DNA of 9,066 nt from Sedimentisphaerales bacterium (GCA_016928975.1 JAFGJR010000303.1:1-9066); one strand, 5' to 3'. Positions 1 through 5,878 are shown, counted from the first letter of the stretch. The notes: generated from the letters alone by a model not told the origin. Numbers and translations: made by a program.

Positions 1-690
1 ATTTACTGCCTGGGCGACGTGGTCGGCTACGGCCCGAATCCCCGGGAGTGTCTGGACCTGATCATCGAGAAGAGCGAGTGGTGCGTCCTGGGCAACCACG
101 ATTACGCCGTGTTCTATGAGCCGACCAACTTCAACTACGGGGCCGAGCAGGCCAGCTTCTGGACCCGCGACATGCTCGAAACCGACGGCGACAAGGTCAA
201 GAGCGACAAGCGATGGCGCTTTCTCGGCGACCTGCCGATGCGCCACTCCGTGCAGACCCAGTTGGGCCCGACGAGGACGACGATGGACTTCGTCCACGCC
301 TCGCCACGAAGGCCGATCAACGAGTATATTTTCCCGGACGACGTCTACACCAACCCGGCCAAGGTCCGCGCGCTGTTCGAGCGGATTCCCCACGTCTGCT
401 TCGTGGGCCATACGCACATGCCGGGCGTCTTCCTCGACGAGCCGGATTTCTACCTGCCCGACGAGCTGGGCGGGGTCTATCCCATTATCGAAGAGGAGAA
501 GGCCATCATCAACATCGGCTCGGTCGGCCAGCCGAGGGATAAGGACAATCGCGCCAGCTATGTGTATGTCGAGGAGAACAAGGTGCATTTTGTCCGGCTG
601 GACTACGATTTCGAGACGACGATGAAGAAGATCCTGGCCATCGATCGCCTGGACAACTTCCACGCCGAGCGGTTGCGCGACGGGCGATAG
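1..690 (+). CDS. Calcineurin-like metallophosphoesterase (5' truncated by window edge)
   Basis: The frame is open from the first base to the TAG at 688-690, giving 229 visible residues; the real start lies upstream. The visible motifs are those of the two-metal phosphoesterase superfamily (Metallophos_2 / YfcE-like subgroup): GDVVGYGPNP (13-42) for motif GDxxGYG, GNHD (91-102), a lone His in FVHAS (about 289-303), and GHTHMP (406-423) near the C-terminus, followed by the INIGSVGQPRD strand typical of this subgroup. The first block of metal ligands (DxH) must lie before the window. Enzymes of this fold hydrolyse phosphomono- or diesters in the cytoplasm with Mn or similar metals; the substrate cannot be told from sequence. 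The first in-frame start-like codon, GTG at 19, falls inside motif GDVVGYG and cannot be the true start. yidC begins 15 bases after the stop, so the two are probably co-transcribed. Confidence 0.9.
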   Translation: MYCLGDVVGYGPNPRECLDLIIEKSEWCVLGNHDYAVFYEPTNFNYGAEQASFWTRDMLETDGDKVKSDKRWRFLGDLPMRHSVQTQLGPTRTTMDFVHASPRRPINEYIFPDDVYTNPAKVRALFERIPHVCFVGHTHMPGVFLDEPDFYLPDELGGVYPIIEEEKAIINIGSVGQPRDKDNRASYVYVEENKVHFVRLDYDFETTMKKILAIDRLDNFHAERLRDGR

Positions 691-705
691 CATTTGAAAG
701 AGAGT

Positions 706-2763
706 ATGAGTTTCAGAACAGTCTTCATTCTGGTCATCGCGGGTTTCTGCTTATTCTGCGGCCTGCTCGTCGCCGAGTCGGGCGTGTTGTGTGCCCTTCG
801 TTCTCCGGCGGGCACCGACGTGAGCCCCTCCGGATCGCTGTCGGGTGGCAAGGGTTGCATCCTTTTGCAGCAGACGACGGACGTTCCAACGCCGGCGGGC
901 GCCAACGAGCCGAACGTGCCGGCGGCCAAACCGGCGCCGGAGCAGAAAGCGCCTCAGTTGCAGCCGGCGGGAGAGGAGTTCAGTGCGATCGGCGGTACGG
1001 CCGCCGACGTGAACATTCCTCTCGGTTCCGTCGATCCTGCCAGCGGCTTCGAGTACCAACTGATGCTCGATTCCAAGGGCGCTGCCATCCGGACCGCCAC
1101 GTTCAGCAGGTTTGACGATCGCCGGACCGAGCCCACGCGGCCACTGACGTTCCTGTCTCCGGTCAACGTCGATGGGCGGACGATCCGGTCCCTGGCGACG
1201 ACGGATTTCACGTTGCTCGATCAGGGCCGGCGCCTGCGACTGAGTCAGTTGGATTGGAAACTGCTGGCCACACAGAAGCTGGACGACGGCGGGGAGTCAG
1301 CCTCCTTCGAGGCGACCATCGTGGATTCGCACGATCAGCCCGTGCTGAAGCTGACCAAGACCTATCGCGTCCATCCGGGGACCTACCTGCTCGACGTCGC
1401 CTTCAACGTCGAGAACCTGTCCGACCAGGGCCAGAGGATTCAGTACACCCTGGAGGGCCCGGTCGGCCTGGAGCGAGAGAGCTCGCGCTCCGAGATGCGC
1501 AAGGTGGTCGCCGGCTTTCGAAACCCGGAGGGCCAGGTTGTGAGCACCCGGCTCGATCTGAGGGCTCTGTCCAAGGCCACGACCTTGCAGGAGCGTAGTC
1601 TCAACCCGCGCAACGCGAAATCGGCGTTCCTCTGGGCGGCGGCGGAGAATAAGTACTTCGCCGCGATCATGGTGCCGTCGCCTGCGCCGGGCCAGGAGCA
1701 CGCCGACTGGATCGGCGGCAAATGGGGCCTGTACTTCCAGTACGGCCAGAGTCGAAAAGGGACCGGCGAGAATGCGACGATCGGGCTGGCGATGGCCACC
1801 GTACCTGCGAGTCTGGCGCCCGCCGGCGAGGCCGACAGTTCGCGAACGTACGACTTTCAGCTCTACATCGGGCCGAAGGACAAGAGCCGGTTTGACAAGA
1901 ACCCGCTGTACAAGCAACTCGGCTTCGTCCAGACCATCGATTTCCAGGGCTGCTGCTGTCCGGCGAGCATCATCAACCCGCTGGCGTTTGGCATCCTGGC
2001 GATCATGAACTGGATGCACGGGTTCTGGCCGTACAACTACGGCATCGTGATCATCATTCTTGTGCTGGTGATGCGGCTGATTCTGCACCCGATCCAGAAG
2101 TACAGCCAGGTCTCCATGCACAAGATGAGCAAGCTGGCCCCGCGCGCCGAGGAGATCAAGAAGAAGTACGCCAACAACAAGGCGGAGATGAACAAGAAGC
2201 TCATGGAGCTGTACCGCGAGCAGGGGGCCTCGCCGATCATGGGGATGCTGCCCATGTTCCTCCAGATGCCCATCTGGATTGCCCTGTGGAGTGCGATCTA
2301 CACGAGCATCGACCTGCGCGGCGCGGCGTTTCTGCCGTTCTGGATCACCGACCTGTCGGCCCCGGACGCCGTGGTCAGTTGGCCAGCGGTCACGATCCCC
2401 CTGGTGGGCTGGTCGCTCCATTCGCTGAACCTGCTGCCGATCCTCATGGGCGTGGCGTTCTATCTGCAGCAGAAGCTCATGCCGACGCAGAGCGCGGCGC
2501 CGACGAATCCGCAGATGGCCCAGCAGCAGAAGATGATGATGATCATGCTGCCATTGATCATGCCGCTGGCCCTGTACAACGCGCCGTCCGGCGTGAACCT
2601 CTACATCATGGCCAGCACCTTCGGCGGCGTCATCGAGCAGTACGTCATCCGCAAGCACATCCAGGCAAAAGAGGAGCAGGAGGCCAGGGGCACCGTCCCG
2701 GTCACCAGCAAGACCGGCGGCAAGGTCAAGAAGAAGAAACCGAAGCCGTTCTTCCGATTCTAA
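706..2763 (+). CDS. yidC: Membrane protein insertase YidC (YidC/Oxa1 family)
   Basis: The 685-residue protein inserts and folds inner-membrane proteins, alone or with SecYEG. An N-terminal membrane helix (about residues 5-23) is followed by a Pro/Ala-rich linker, a large periplasmic beta-domain (about 115-405) and the conserved C-terminal insertase core. In the core, NYGIVIIILVLV starts at residue 444, and the functional Arg of the hydrophilic groove is R457 in VMRLILHPI. A Lys-rich cytoplasmic hairpin follows, then MLPMFLQMPIWIALW near 513-530, LPILMGVAFYLQQKLMP near 576 and the NAPSGVNLYIM helix near 625. The tail is rich in Lys, as in many YidC proteins. It is longer than E. coli YidC (548 residues), mostly in the linker and periplasmic part. 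ATG 706 was chosen over the in-frame TTG at 694 because a purine-rich AAAGAGAG (697-704) immediately precedes it, though that spacing is short. An odd CCC triplet occurs at residues 416-418. The gene probably shares a transcript with the phosphoesterase upstream. Confidence 0.96.
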   Translation: MSFRTVFILVIAGFCLFCGLLVAESGVLCALRSPAGTDVSPSGSLSGGKGCILLQQTTDVPTPAGANEPNVPAAKPAPEQKAPQLQPAGEEFSAIGGTAADVNIPLGSVDPASGFEYQLMLDSKGAAIRTATFSRFDDRRTEPTRPLTFLSPVNVDGRTIRSLATTDFTLLDQGRRLRLSQLDWKLLATQKLDDGGESASFEATIVDSHDQPVLKLTKTYRVHPGTYLLDVAFNVENLSDQGQRIQYTLEGPVGLERESSRSEMRKVVAGFRNPEGQVVSTRLDLRALSKATTLQERSLNPRNAKSAFLWAAAENKYFAAIMVPSPAPGQEHADWIGGKWGLYFQYGQSRKGTGENATIGLAMATVPASLAPAGEADSSRTYDFQLYIGPKDKSRFDKNPLYKQLGFVQTIDFQGCCCPASIINPLAFGILAIMNWMHGFWPYNYGIVIIILVLVMRLILHPIQKYSQVSMHKMSKLAPRAEEIKKKYANNKAEMNKKLMELYREQGASPIMGMLPMFLQMPIWIALWSAIYTSIDLRGAAFLPFWITDLSAPDAVVSWPAVTIPLVGWSLHSLNLLPILMGVAFYLQQKLMPTQSAAPTNPQMAQQQKMMMIMLPLIMPLALYNAPSGVNLYIMASTFGGVIEQYVIRKHIQAKEEQEARGTVPVTSKTGGKVKKKKPKPFFRF

Positions 2764-2794
2764 GAATAGGCGGATTTCAGACGGTTTTTTCAAG

Positions 2795-2852
2795 TCCTTC
2801 TGGTCCTTGGGTGATCGCGGCACAGGACCTAAGGGACCTCAAGGACCCAAGG
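2795..2852. repeat. Imperfect intergenic inverted repeat built on a GGACC/AAGG motif
   Basis: The gap between yidC and mnmE (2764-2865) contains two TCCTT/GGTCC units (2796-2811) facing a right arm with three GGACC-type units (2825-2848). The end pair CCTTGGG (2805-2811) and CCCAAGG (2846-2852) is perfectly complementary, and the alternative pairing TCCTTCTGGTCC-TTGGG with CCTAAGGGACCTCAAGGA is longer but imperfect. The right arm reads as loose 7-9-base units (AGGACCT, AAGGGACCT, CAAGGACCC). It resembles a dispersed intergenic repeat rather than a classical terminator, since no T-run follows the right arm; a T6 run (2785-2790) precedes the left arm. It ends 13 bases before the mnmE ATG, so its folded form could affect mnmE translation. 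No clear sigma-70 promoter was seen in this gap. Confidence 0.55.
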
Positions 2853-2865
2853 CGCCGATGATCAC

Positions 2866-4329
2866 ATGTACCAGATAAGCGATACCATCGTCGCTGTCAG
2901 CTCTTCCAGCGGAGGGCTGCGGTCCATCGTGCGGATCACCGGGCCAGAGACGATCCCCACGTGCGAGAGACTCTTCGAGCCCGATCCGGGCAGCCGAATC
3001 CGCAATCCACAATCCGCAACCCGCAATCAGAAGGTTCTCTCCGGTTCCGCGCGCGTCACCACCAACCTGGCCATTGACGCCCTGCTGTACCTGTTCGTCG
3101 CTCCGCATTCGTACACCGGCGAGGACCTGGCCGAGATCCACGTCCACGCCAGCCAGGCGATTGTCGAGGCCCTCATCGAGAATCTATTGACGAGGGGTCT
3201 TCGACCGGCCGGACCCGGGGAGTTCACCGCGCGGGCCTACCTCAACGGCAAGCTCGACCTCGCCCAGGCGGAAGCGGTCAACGAGGTCATCAGCAGCTCC
3301 AACCATCTCCAGTTGGACGCCGCACAGCGACTCCTGAGCGGGCGATTGACCAAGACGGCCGATGACATCCGCGGCACCCTGCTGGATGCCTTGAGTCTGA
3401 TTGAGGCAGGACTCGATTTCAGCGGCGACATTGAGTTCATCAGCATCGAACAGGCGGTGAAGCGGCTGACGGACATTGAGGAAAGGCTCGATCAGTTGCT
3501 GGCTGGCAGTATCCGCTGCGAGATGGTGATGGACCTGCCGGCAGCCGGGATTGCCGGTGCGCCGAACGCCGGCAAGAGCAGCCTGCTCAACGCCCTGCTC
3601 GGCTGGGAGCGAAGCATCGTGTCGAACGAGCCGAAGACGACCCGAGACGTCCTCACCGGCCTGCTGACCACGGACCGGCTCCAATGCGTGCTCTTCGACT
3701 GCGCAGGACTGATCCCTGTAGCACCCCCGCCCTCGGGGGTGAGCGTCGAACCCAGCCGAGGGCGGCTGGGCTACATTGACGATCTGGCGCAGCACGCCGC
3801 CCTCGAAGCCCTGCGGAACTGTCACGTGGTCCTGTTCTGTGTCGATCTGACCAAGACCGACTGGAGCGAGGATGTCGCCATCCGCGCCCTGATCCAGCCG
3901 AGAGAACTGATCTGCGTCGCCACCAAATCCGATCTGCTGCGGACTGACGAGCTGCCTGATAAGCTCTCTGCGCTGTCGAGAGTCTTCAACGCCGATTTCC
4001 TGCCCACCTCGGCAGAGACATCACACGGCCTGGACTCGCTGCTCGACGCTGTCGAGGCAAATCTCCCAGGGTGGGCTACGCCCACCAACCCCTCCGGCCC
4101 TGCCAAGGAGGGTGTCGGCGGCGCAGTCCTGGTCGCGCGCCATCGGCAGGCCATAGTGCAAGCTATGGACAACGTTCGCGAGGCCATCAAGGAGCTCCCG
4201 CGAGGCAACGAGGAGGTCGCTGTGACGATGCTTCGCGCCGCCTGCCAGAGCCTCTCCCAGATCGAGCAACAGCCCATTGACGAGCAGGTCCTGGACCGGA
4301 TCTTCAGCCGCTTCTGCATTGGCAAGTAA
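2866..4329 (+). CDS. mnmE: tRNA uridine-5-carboxymethylaminomethyl modification GTPase MnmE (TrmE)
   Basis: MnmE works with MnmG to modify the wobble U34 of certain tRNAs, using a folate-binding N-terminal domain and a potassium-activated GTPase domain inserted in a helical domain. Here the N-terminal domain (about 1-120) opens with SDTIVAVSS and carries SYTGEDLAEIHVHAS and PGEFTARAYLNGKLDLAQAEAV. G1 is GAPNAGKSS (231-239), keeping the potassium-ligand Asn; G2 is TTRD; G3 is DCAG (278-281) instead of DTAG; G4 is TKSD (353-356) instead of NKxD; G5 is SAETS (from 382). The C-terminus is the hallmark FCIGK. At 487 residues it is about 33 longer than the E. coli protein (454), and three in-frame repeat-like segments (near residues 44-55, 284-304 and 402-407) largely explain this. 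ATG 2866 matches the family N-terminus; no strong ribosome site is visible apart from AAGG at 2849-2852. Sequence divergence in G3/G4 is modest, so a working enzyme is likely but unproven. Confidence 0.95.
   Translation: MYQISDTIVAVSSSSGGLRSIVRITGPETIPTCERLFEPDPGSRIRNPQSATRNQKVLSGSARVTTNLAIDALLYLFVAPHSYTGEDLAEIHVHASQAIVEALIENLLTRGLRPAGPGEFTARAYLNGKLDLAQAEAVNEVISSSNHLQLDAAQRLLSGRLTKTADDIRGTLLDALSLIEAGLDFSGDIEFISIEQAVKRLTDIEERLDQLLAGSIRCEMVMDLPAAGIAGAPNAGKSSLLNALLGWERSIVSNEPKTTRDVLTGLLTTDRLQCVLFDCAGLIPVAPPPSGVSVEPSRGRLGYIDDLAQHAALEALRNCHVVLFCVDLTKTDWSEDVAIRALIQPRELICVATKSDLLRTDELPDKLSALSRVFNADFLPTSAETSHGLDSLLDAVEANLPGWATPTNPSGPAKEGVGGAVLVARHRQAIVQAMDNVREAIKELPRGNEEVAVTMLRAACQSLSQIEQQPIDEQVLDRIFSRFCIGK
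2995..3029 (+). repeat. Five-unit heptamer tandem repeat inside mnmE
   Basis: Five consecutive 7-base units read CGAATCC, GCAATCC, ACAATCC, GCAACCC and GCAATCA, a consensus of GCAATCC with one or two changes per copy. They encode about residues 44-55 of MnmE (RIRNPQSATRNQ), a polar Arg/Asn-rich stretch with no counterpart in the E. coli protein, falling in a loop of the N-terminal domain between CERLFEP and the strand before the SYTGED motif. Period seven is not a multiple of three, so each unit is read in a different frame; the gene remains open through the array. Similar heptamer arrays usually lie between genes. Confidence 0.8.
3717..3775. repeat. Inverted pair of REP-like hairpins (BIME-like) inside mnmE
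   Basis: The 59-bp element has mirrored ends, TGTAGC (3717-3722) and GCTACA (3770-3775). Each half is a GTAG tetranucleotide directly followed by a perfect hairpin with an 8-bp stem and 4-base loop. Arm one (3722-3741) is CACCCCCG, loop CCCT, CGGGGGTG. Arm two, read on the minus strand from 3770 to 3751, is CCCAGCCG, loop CCCT, CGGCTGGG. The halves share the core CCGCCCTCGG and are separated by nine bases (3742-3750). A GTAG head followed by a hairpin, arranged as an inverted pair, is the known layout of REP elements mobilised by RAYT transposases. It is translated as about residues 284-304 of MnmE (VAPPPSGVSVEPSRGRLGYI), just after the G3 motif. Confidence 0.85.
4070..4086. repeat. Perfect 7-bp-stem hairpin inside mnmE, REP remnant candidate
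   Basis: GGTGGGC (4070-4076), TAC, GCCCACC (4080-4086) form a perfect inverted repeat. On the minus strand it contains GTAGCCCA, an 8-mer also found at the head of the second arm of the REP pair at 3717-3775, which suggests a related or decayed element. It encodes GWATPTN at about residues 402-408 and lies in a Pro/Gly-rich stretch between the G5 motif and the C-terminal helices; this stretch appears roughly ten residues longer than the same region of E. coli MnmE. Confidence 0.5.
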
Positions 4330-4348
4330 TCTCCTCGCCCGCTACAAT
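4319..4348 (+). promoter_or_regulatory. Sigma-70-type promoter of the methyltransferase gene
   Basis: TTGGCA (4319-4324) and TACAAT (4343-4348) are separated by 18 bases, a near-consensus housekeeping promoter. The -35 box overlaps the last codons and stop of mnmE. Transcription would begin near 4355, giving a leader of about 23 bases before ATG 4378. This suggests the methyltransferase gene is transcribed independently of mnmE. Confidence 0.65.
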
Positions 4349-4365
4349 AGGGCCTCGTCAAGATC

Positions 4366-4370
4366 AGGAG
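4366..4370 (+). promoter_or_regulatory. Ribosome binding site of the methyltransferase gene
   Basis: AGGAG sits seven bases before ATG 4378. It fixes the start and therefore the signal-peptide reading of the protein. Confidence 0.8.
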
Positions 4371-4377
4371 ACTTCAT

Positions 4378-5136
4378 ATGAGCACGCTTCGGCAGAGCGT
4401 CATCACGACGGTCGTTTGTGCATGTCTTGCGAGCGGATGCACGAAGAAGACGCCGGAGCCTTCGTCGTCCGCCGCAACCGGCGAAGCCCCGACCGTCCCA
4501 GCGGATTCTCCTGCCTCGCCGATCAAGTCCACCTTGCGGAAAGCCGGCATGGATCCGAGACCTGTCCAGCCATTGGAGAGCACGGAGCAGTACGTGGCGT
4601 TCCTGGAACGTCCGGACCGTGCGATCTGGCAGAAGCCCGACGACGTAGTGCGTGCGCTCGGATTGACCGGCGATGAGACCGTCGCCGACGTAGGTGCGGA
4701 TTCCGGCTACTTCAGCTTCCGCTTTGCCGCCGCCCTGCCACGCGGCCGGGTCGTGGCCACCGATATCGAGCCGGAGATGATTCGCTACATCCGCCAAAAG
4801 GCGATGACCCAGCGTATCCCCAACGTCGAGCCCGTGCTCGCATCCGCCGACGACCCCAAAGTTCCGGACACGGCAGACCTCGTATTTGTCTGCGACATTC
4901 TACGCCGCATCGATGACCGCAGCGCCTGGCTGCTTCGCCTGCATGAAGAGATGAAACCCGGCGCCCGCTTAGTCCTCATCGAGTTCAAAGAAGGCGATCT
5001 GCCCGAAGGCCCCCCCGCGACCCTGAAGATCCCCCGCAGTGACCTGTTCAGCCTCCTGCAAACCGCCGGCTTCACGCCGATGGCCGAAGAACCGGACTTG
5101 CTTCCCTACCAGCTATTCCTCGTCTTTCGCAAGTGA
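4378..5136 (+). CDS. Predicted lipoprotein with class I SAM-dependent methyltransferase domain
   Basis: The 252-residue protein begins with a short charged segment, a hydrophobic stretch (residues 8-18) and LASGC, a lipobox-like site with Cys at 21; Ala at -3 is less usual than Leu. A Ser/Pro/Ala-rich linker follows (22-48). The globular part has EQYVAFLERPDRAIWQKPDDVVRALGL, seen before the Rossmann domain in a common methyltransferase group, then motif I VADVGADSGYFS (102-113), motif II VVATDIEPE with acidic D129, a DLVFVCDILRRID strand and PGARLVLIEFKEG. The glycine-rich loop has Asp108 where the second Gly of DxGxGxG is expected. The substrate is unknown. Lipidation would place a SAM-dependent enzyme outside the cytoplasm, where SAM is not normally available, so either the signal is not cleaved or the domain has another role. 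The gene has its own promoter and a good ribosome site, and lies between mnmE and the sigma factor without an obvious link to either. Confidence 0.85.
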   Translation: MSTLRQSVITTVVCACLASGCTKKTPEPSSSAATGEAPTVPADSPASPIKSTLRKAGMDPRPVQPLESTEQYVAFLERPDRAIWQKPDDVVRALGLTGDETVADVGADSGYFSFRFAAALPRGRVVATDIEPEMIRYIRQKAMTQRIPNVEPVLASADDPKVPDTADLVFVCDILRRIDDRSAWLLRLHEEMKPGARLVLIEFKEGDLPEGPPATLKIPRSDLFSLLQTAGFTPMAEEPDLLPYQLFLVFRK

Positions 5137-5157
5137 CATTCACCACGCCTTGCGGGC

Positions 5158-5186
5158 TTGAAATCTCCCCCGGTCTGTGATAGAAT
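5158..5186 (+). promoter_or_regulatory. Strong extended -10 promoter of the ECF sigma gene
   Basis: TTGAAA (5158-5163) and TAGAAT (5181-5186) are 17 bases apart, and TGA immediately precedes the -10, giving the extended TGnTAGAAT form. The predicted start of transcription is near 5193, leaving a leader of about 30 bases before ATG 5223. Because transcription would start downstream of the in-frame ATG at 5187, that ATG cannot be the translation start of this transcript. Confidence 0.75.
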
Positions 5187-5222
5187 ATGCCCATCCGAGG
5201 TCGGGGACGGTGGGGTGCCGGC

Positions 5223-5798
5223 ATGAGTGATGTCACACGGATTCTGAACGCGATTGAACGGGGGGACGCGAGGGCCACGGACGAGCTGTTGCCACTGGTG
5301 TACGAGGAGCTGCGGCTGCTGGCGGCCCAGAAGCTGTCCCAGGAGCCTCCGGGCCAGACCCTTCAGGCCACCGCCTTGGTTCATGAGGCCTACCTGAGGC
5401 TGGTGGGGGCCGAGCGACAGGACTGGGCAAGCCGGGGGCACTTCTTCAAGGCCGCTGCCGAGGCGATGCGGCGCATCCTGATTGACAATGCTCGTCGAAA
5501 GAAGAGCCTCAAGCACGGCGGGGGTCGCCGGCCGGTGGACCTGGATGAGTCCCTGGCCGTGGATGACGACTCGCTTGCGGAACAGATATTGGCGCTGGAC
5601 GAGGCTCTCGCCAAGCTCGCCACACAGGATCGCACCAAAGCCGACCTGGTCATGCTCCGCTATTTCGCCGGCCTGACGATCGAGCAGGCGGCCAAGGCCC
5701 TGGACATCTCACACGCCACCGCCGAGCGATATTGGGACTACGCCCGCTCCTGGCTGCGCGTGGAAATCGGACAAATCGACGAAACCGGCAGTCACTGA
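5223..5798 (+). CDS. ECF-type RNA polymerase sigma factor (TIGR02999-like, Planctomycetes type)
   Basis: The 191-residue protein directs RNA polymerase to a special promoter set. Region 2 (about 1-85) includes [32 protein letters not shown] and [18 protein letters not shown], the latter being the signature of the TIGR02999 / sigma70_ECF group; [30 protein letters not shown] completes the core-binding region. Region 4 (about 122-180) holds [29 protein letters not shown], the helix-turn-helix that reads the -35 box. Length is normal for the group. ATG 5223 was preferred over ATG 5187 because the family N-terminus and the promoter position both favour it; a G-rich GGTGGGG lies about seven bases before it. 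No anti-sigma gene is present. The membrane Ser/Thr kinase starts 80 bases downstream on the same strand, an arrangement known for this ECF group, so control by phosphorylation is the likely mode (inference). Confidence 0.93.
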   Translation: MSDVTRILNAIERGDARATDELLPLVYEELRLLAAQKLSQEPPGQTLQATALVHEAYLRLVGAERQDWASRGHFFKAAAEAMRRILIDNARRKKSLKHGGGRRPVDLDESLAVDDDSLAEQILALDEALAKLATQDRTKADLVMLRYFAGLTIEQAAKALDISHATAERYWDYARSWLRVEIGQIDETGSH

Positions 5799-5828
5799 GC
5801 CGAAATTCTTCCCTATTTCCGCGATCTC

Positions 5829-5858
5829 GTGAGGGGATCGGCCCCGGTTTTACGCATT
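5829..5858 (+). promoter_or_regulatory. Candidate ECF-dependent promoter or leader between sigma factor and kinase
   Basis: The 80-base gap (5799-5878) contains GTGAGGGG (5829-5836), a 16-base spacer and CGCATT (5853-5858), spaced as the -35 and -10 of an ECF promoter would be. Transcription would start about 14 bases before the kinase GTG. The same stretch also contains GGGG (5833-5836) and CCCC (5842-5845), which could form a short hairpin followed by GGTTTT, so a weak terminator or attenuator is an alternative reading. No consensus for this sigma factor can be derived from one site. Confidence 0.3.
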
Positions 5859-5867
5859 GAAGTACGA

Positions 5868-5873
5868 AAGGAG
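5868..5873 (+). promoter_or_regulatory. Ribosome binding site deciding the GTG start of the kinase
   Basis: AAGGAG lies five bases before GTG 5879, and an in-frame TGA at 5858-5860 closes the frame upstream. Together they fix the kinase start at a GTG codon. Confidence 0.85.
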
Positions 5874-5878
5874 CCGTC

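Noticed and set aside
694..705. TTG 694 as the yidC start
   Set aside because: It has no ribosome site and would add only MKES before a normal signal-anchor; ATG 706 has a purine-rich stretch just before it.
2761..2791. Rho-independent terminator after yidC at the T6 run
   Set aside because: The sequence before the T-run forms no stable GC-rich stem.
1297..2823. 508-residue open frame on the minus strand opposite yidC
   Set aside because: Its product is a low-complexity Arg/His/Asp-rich string with no recognisable fold, and it lies wholly antisense to a well-conserved gene; long antisense frames are expected at this GC content.
3184..3825. 213-residue minus-strand open frame opposite mnmE
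   Set aside because: It is the antisense of MnmE codons including G1 and has no independent support.
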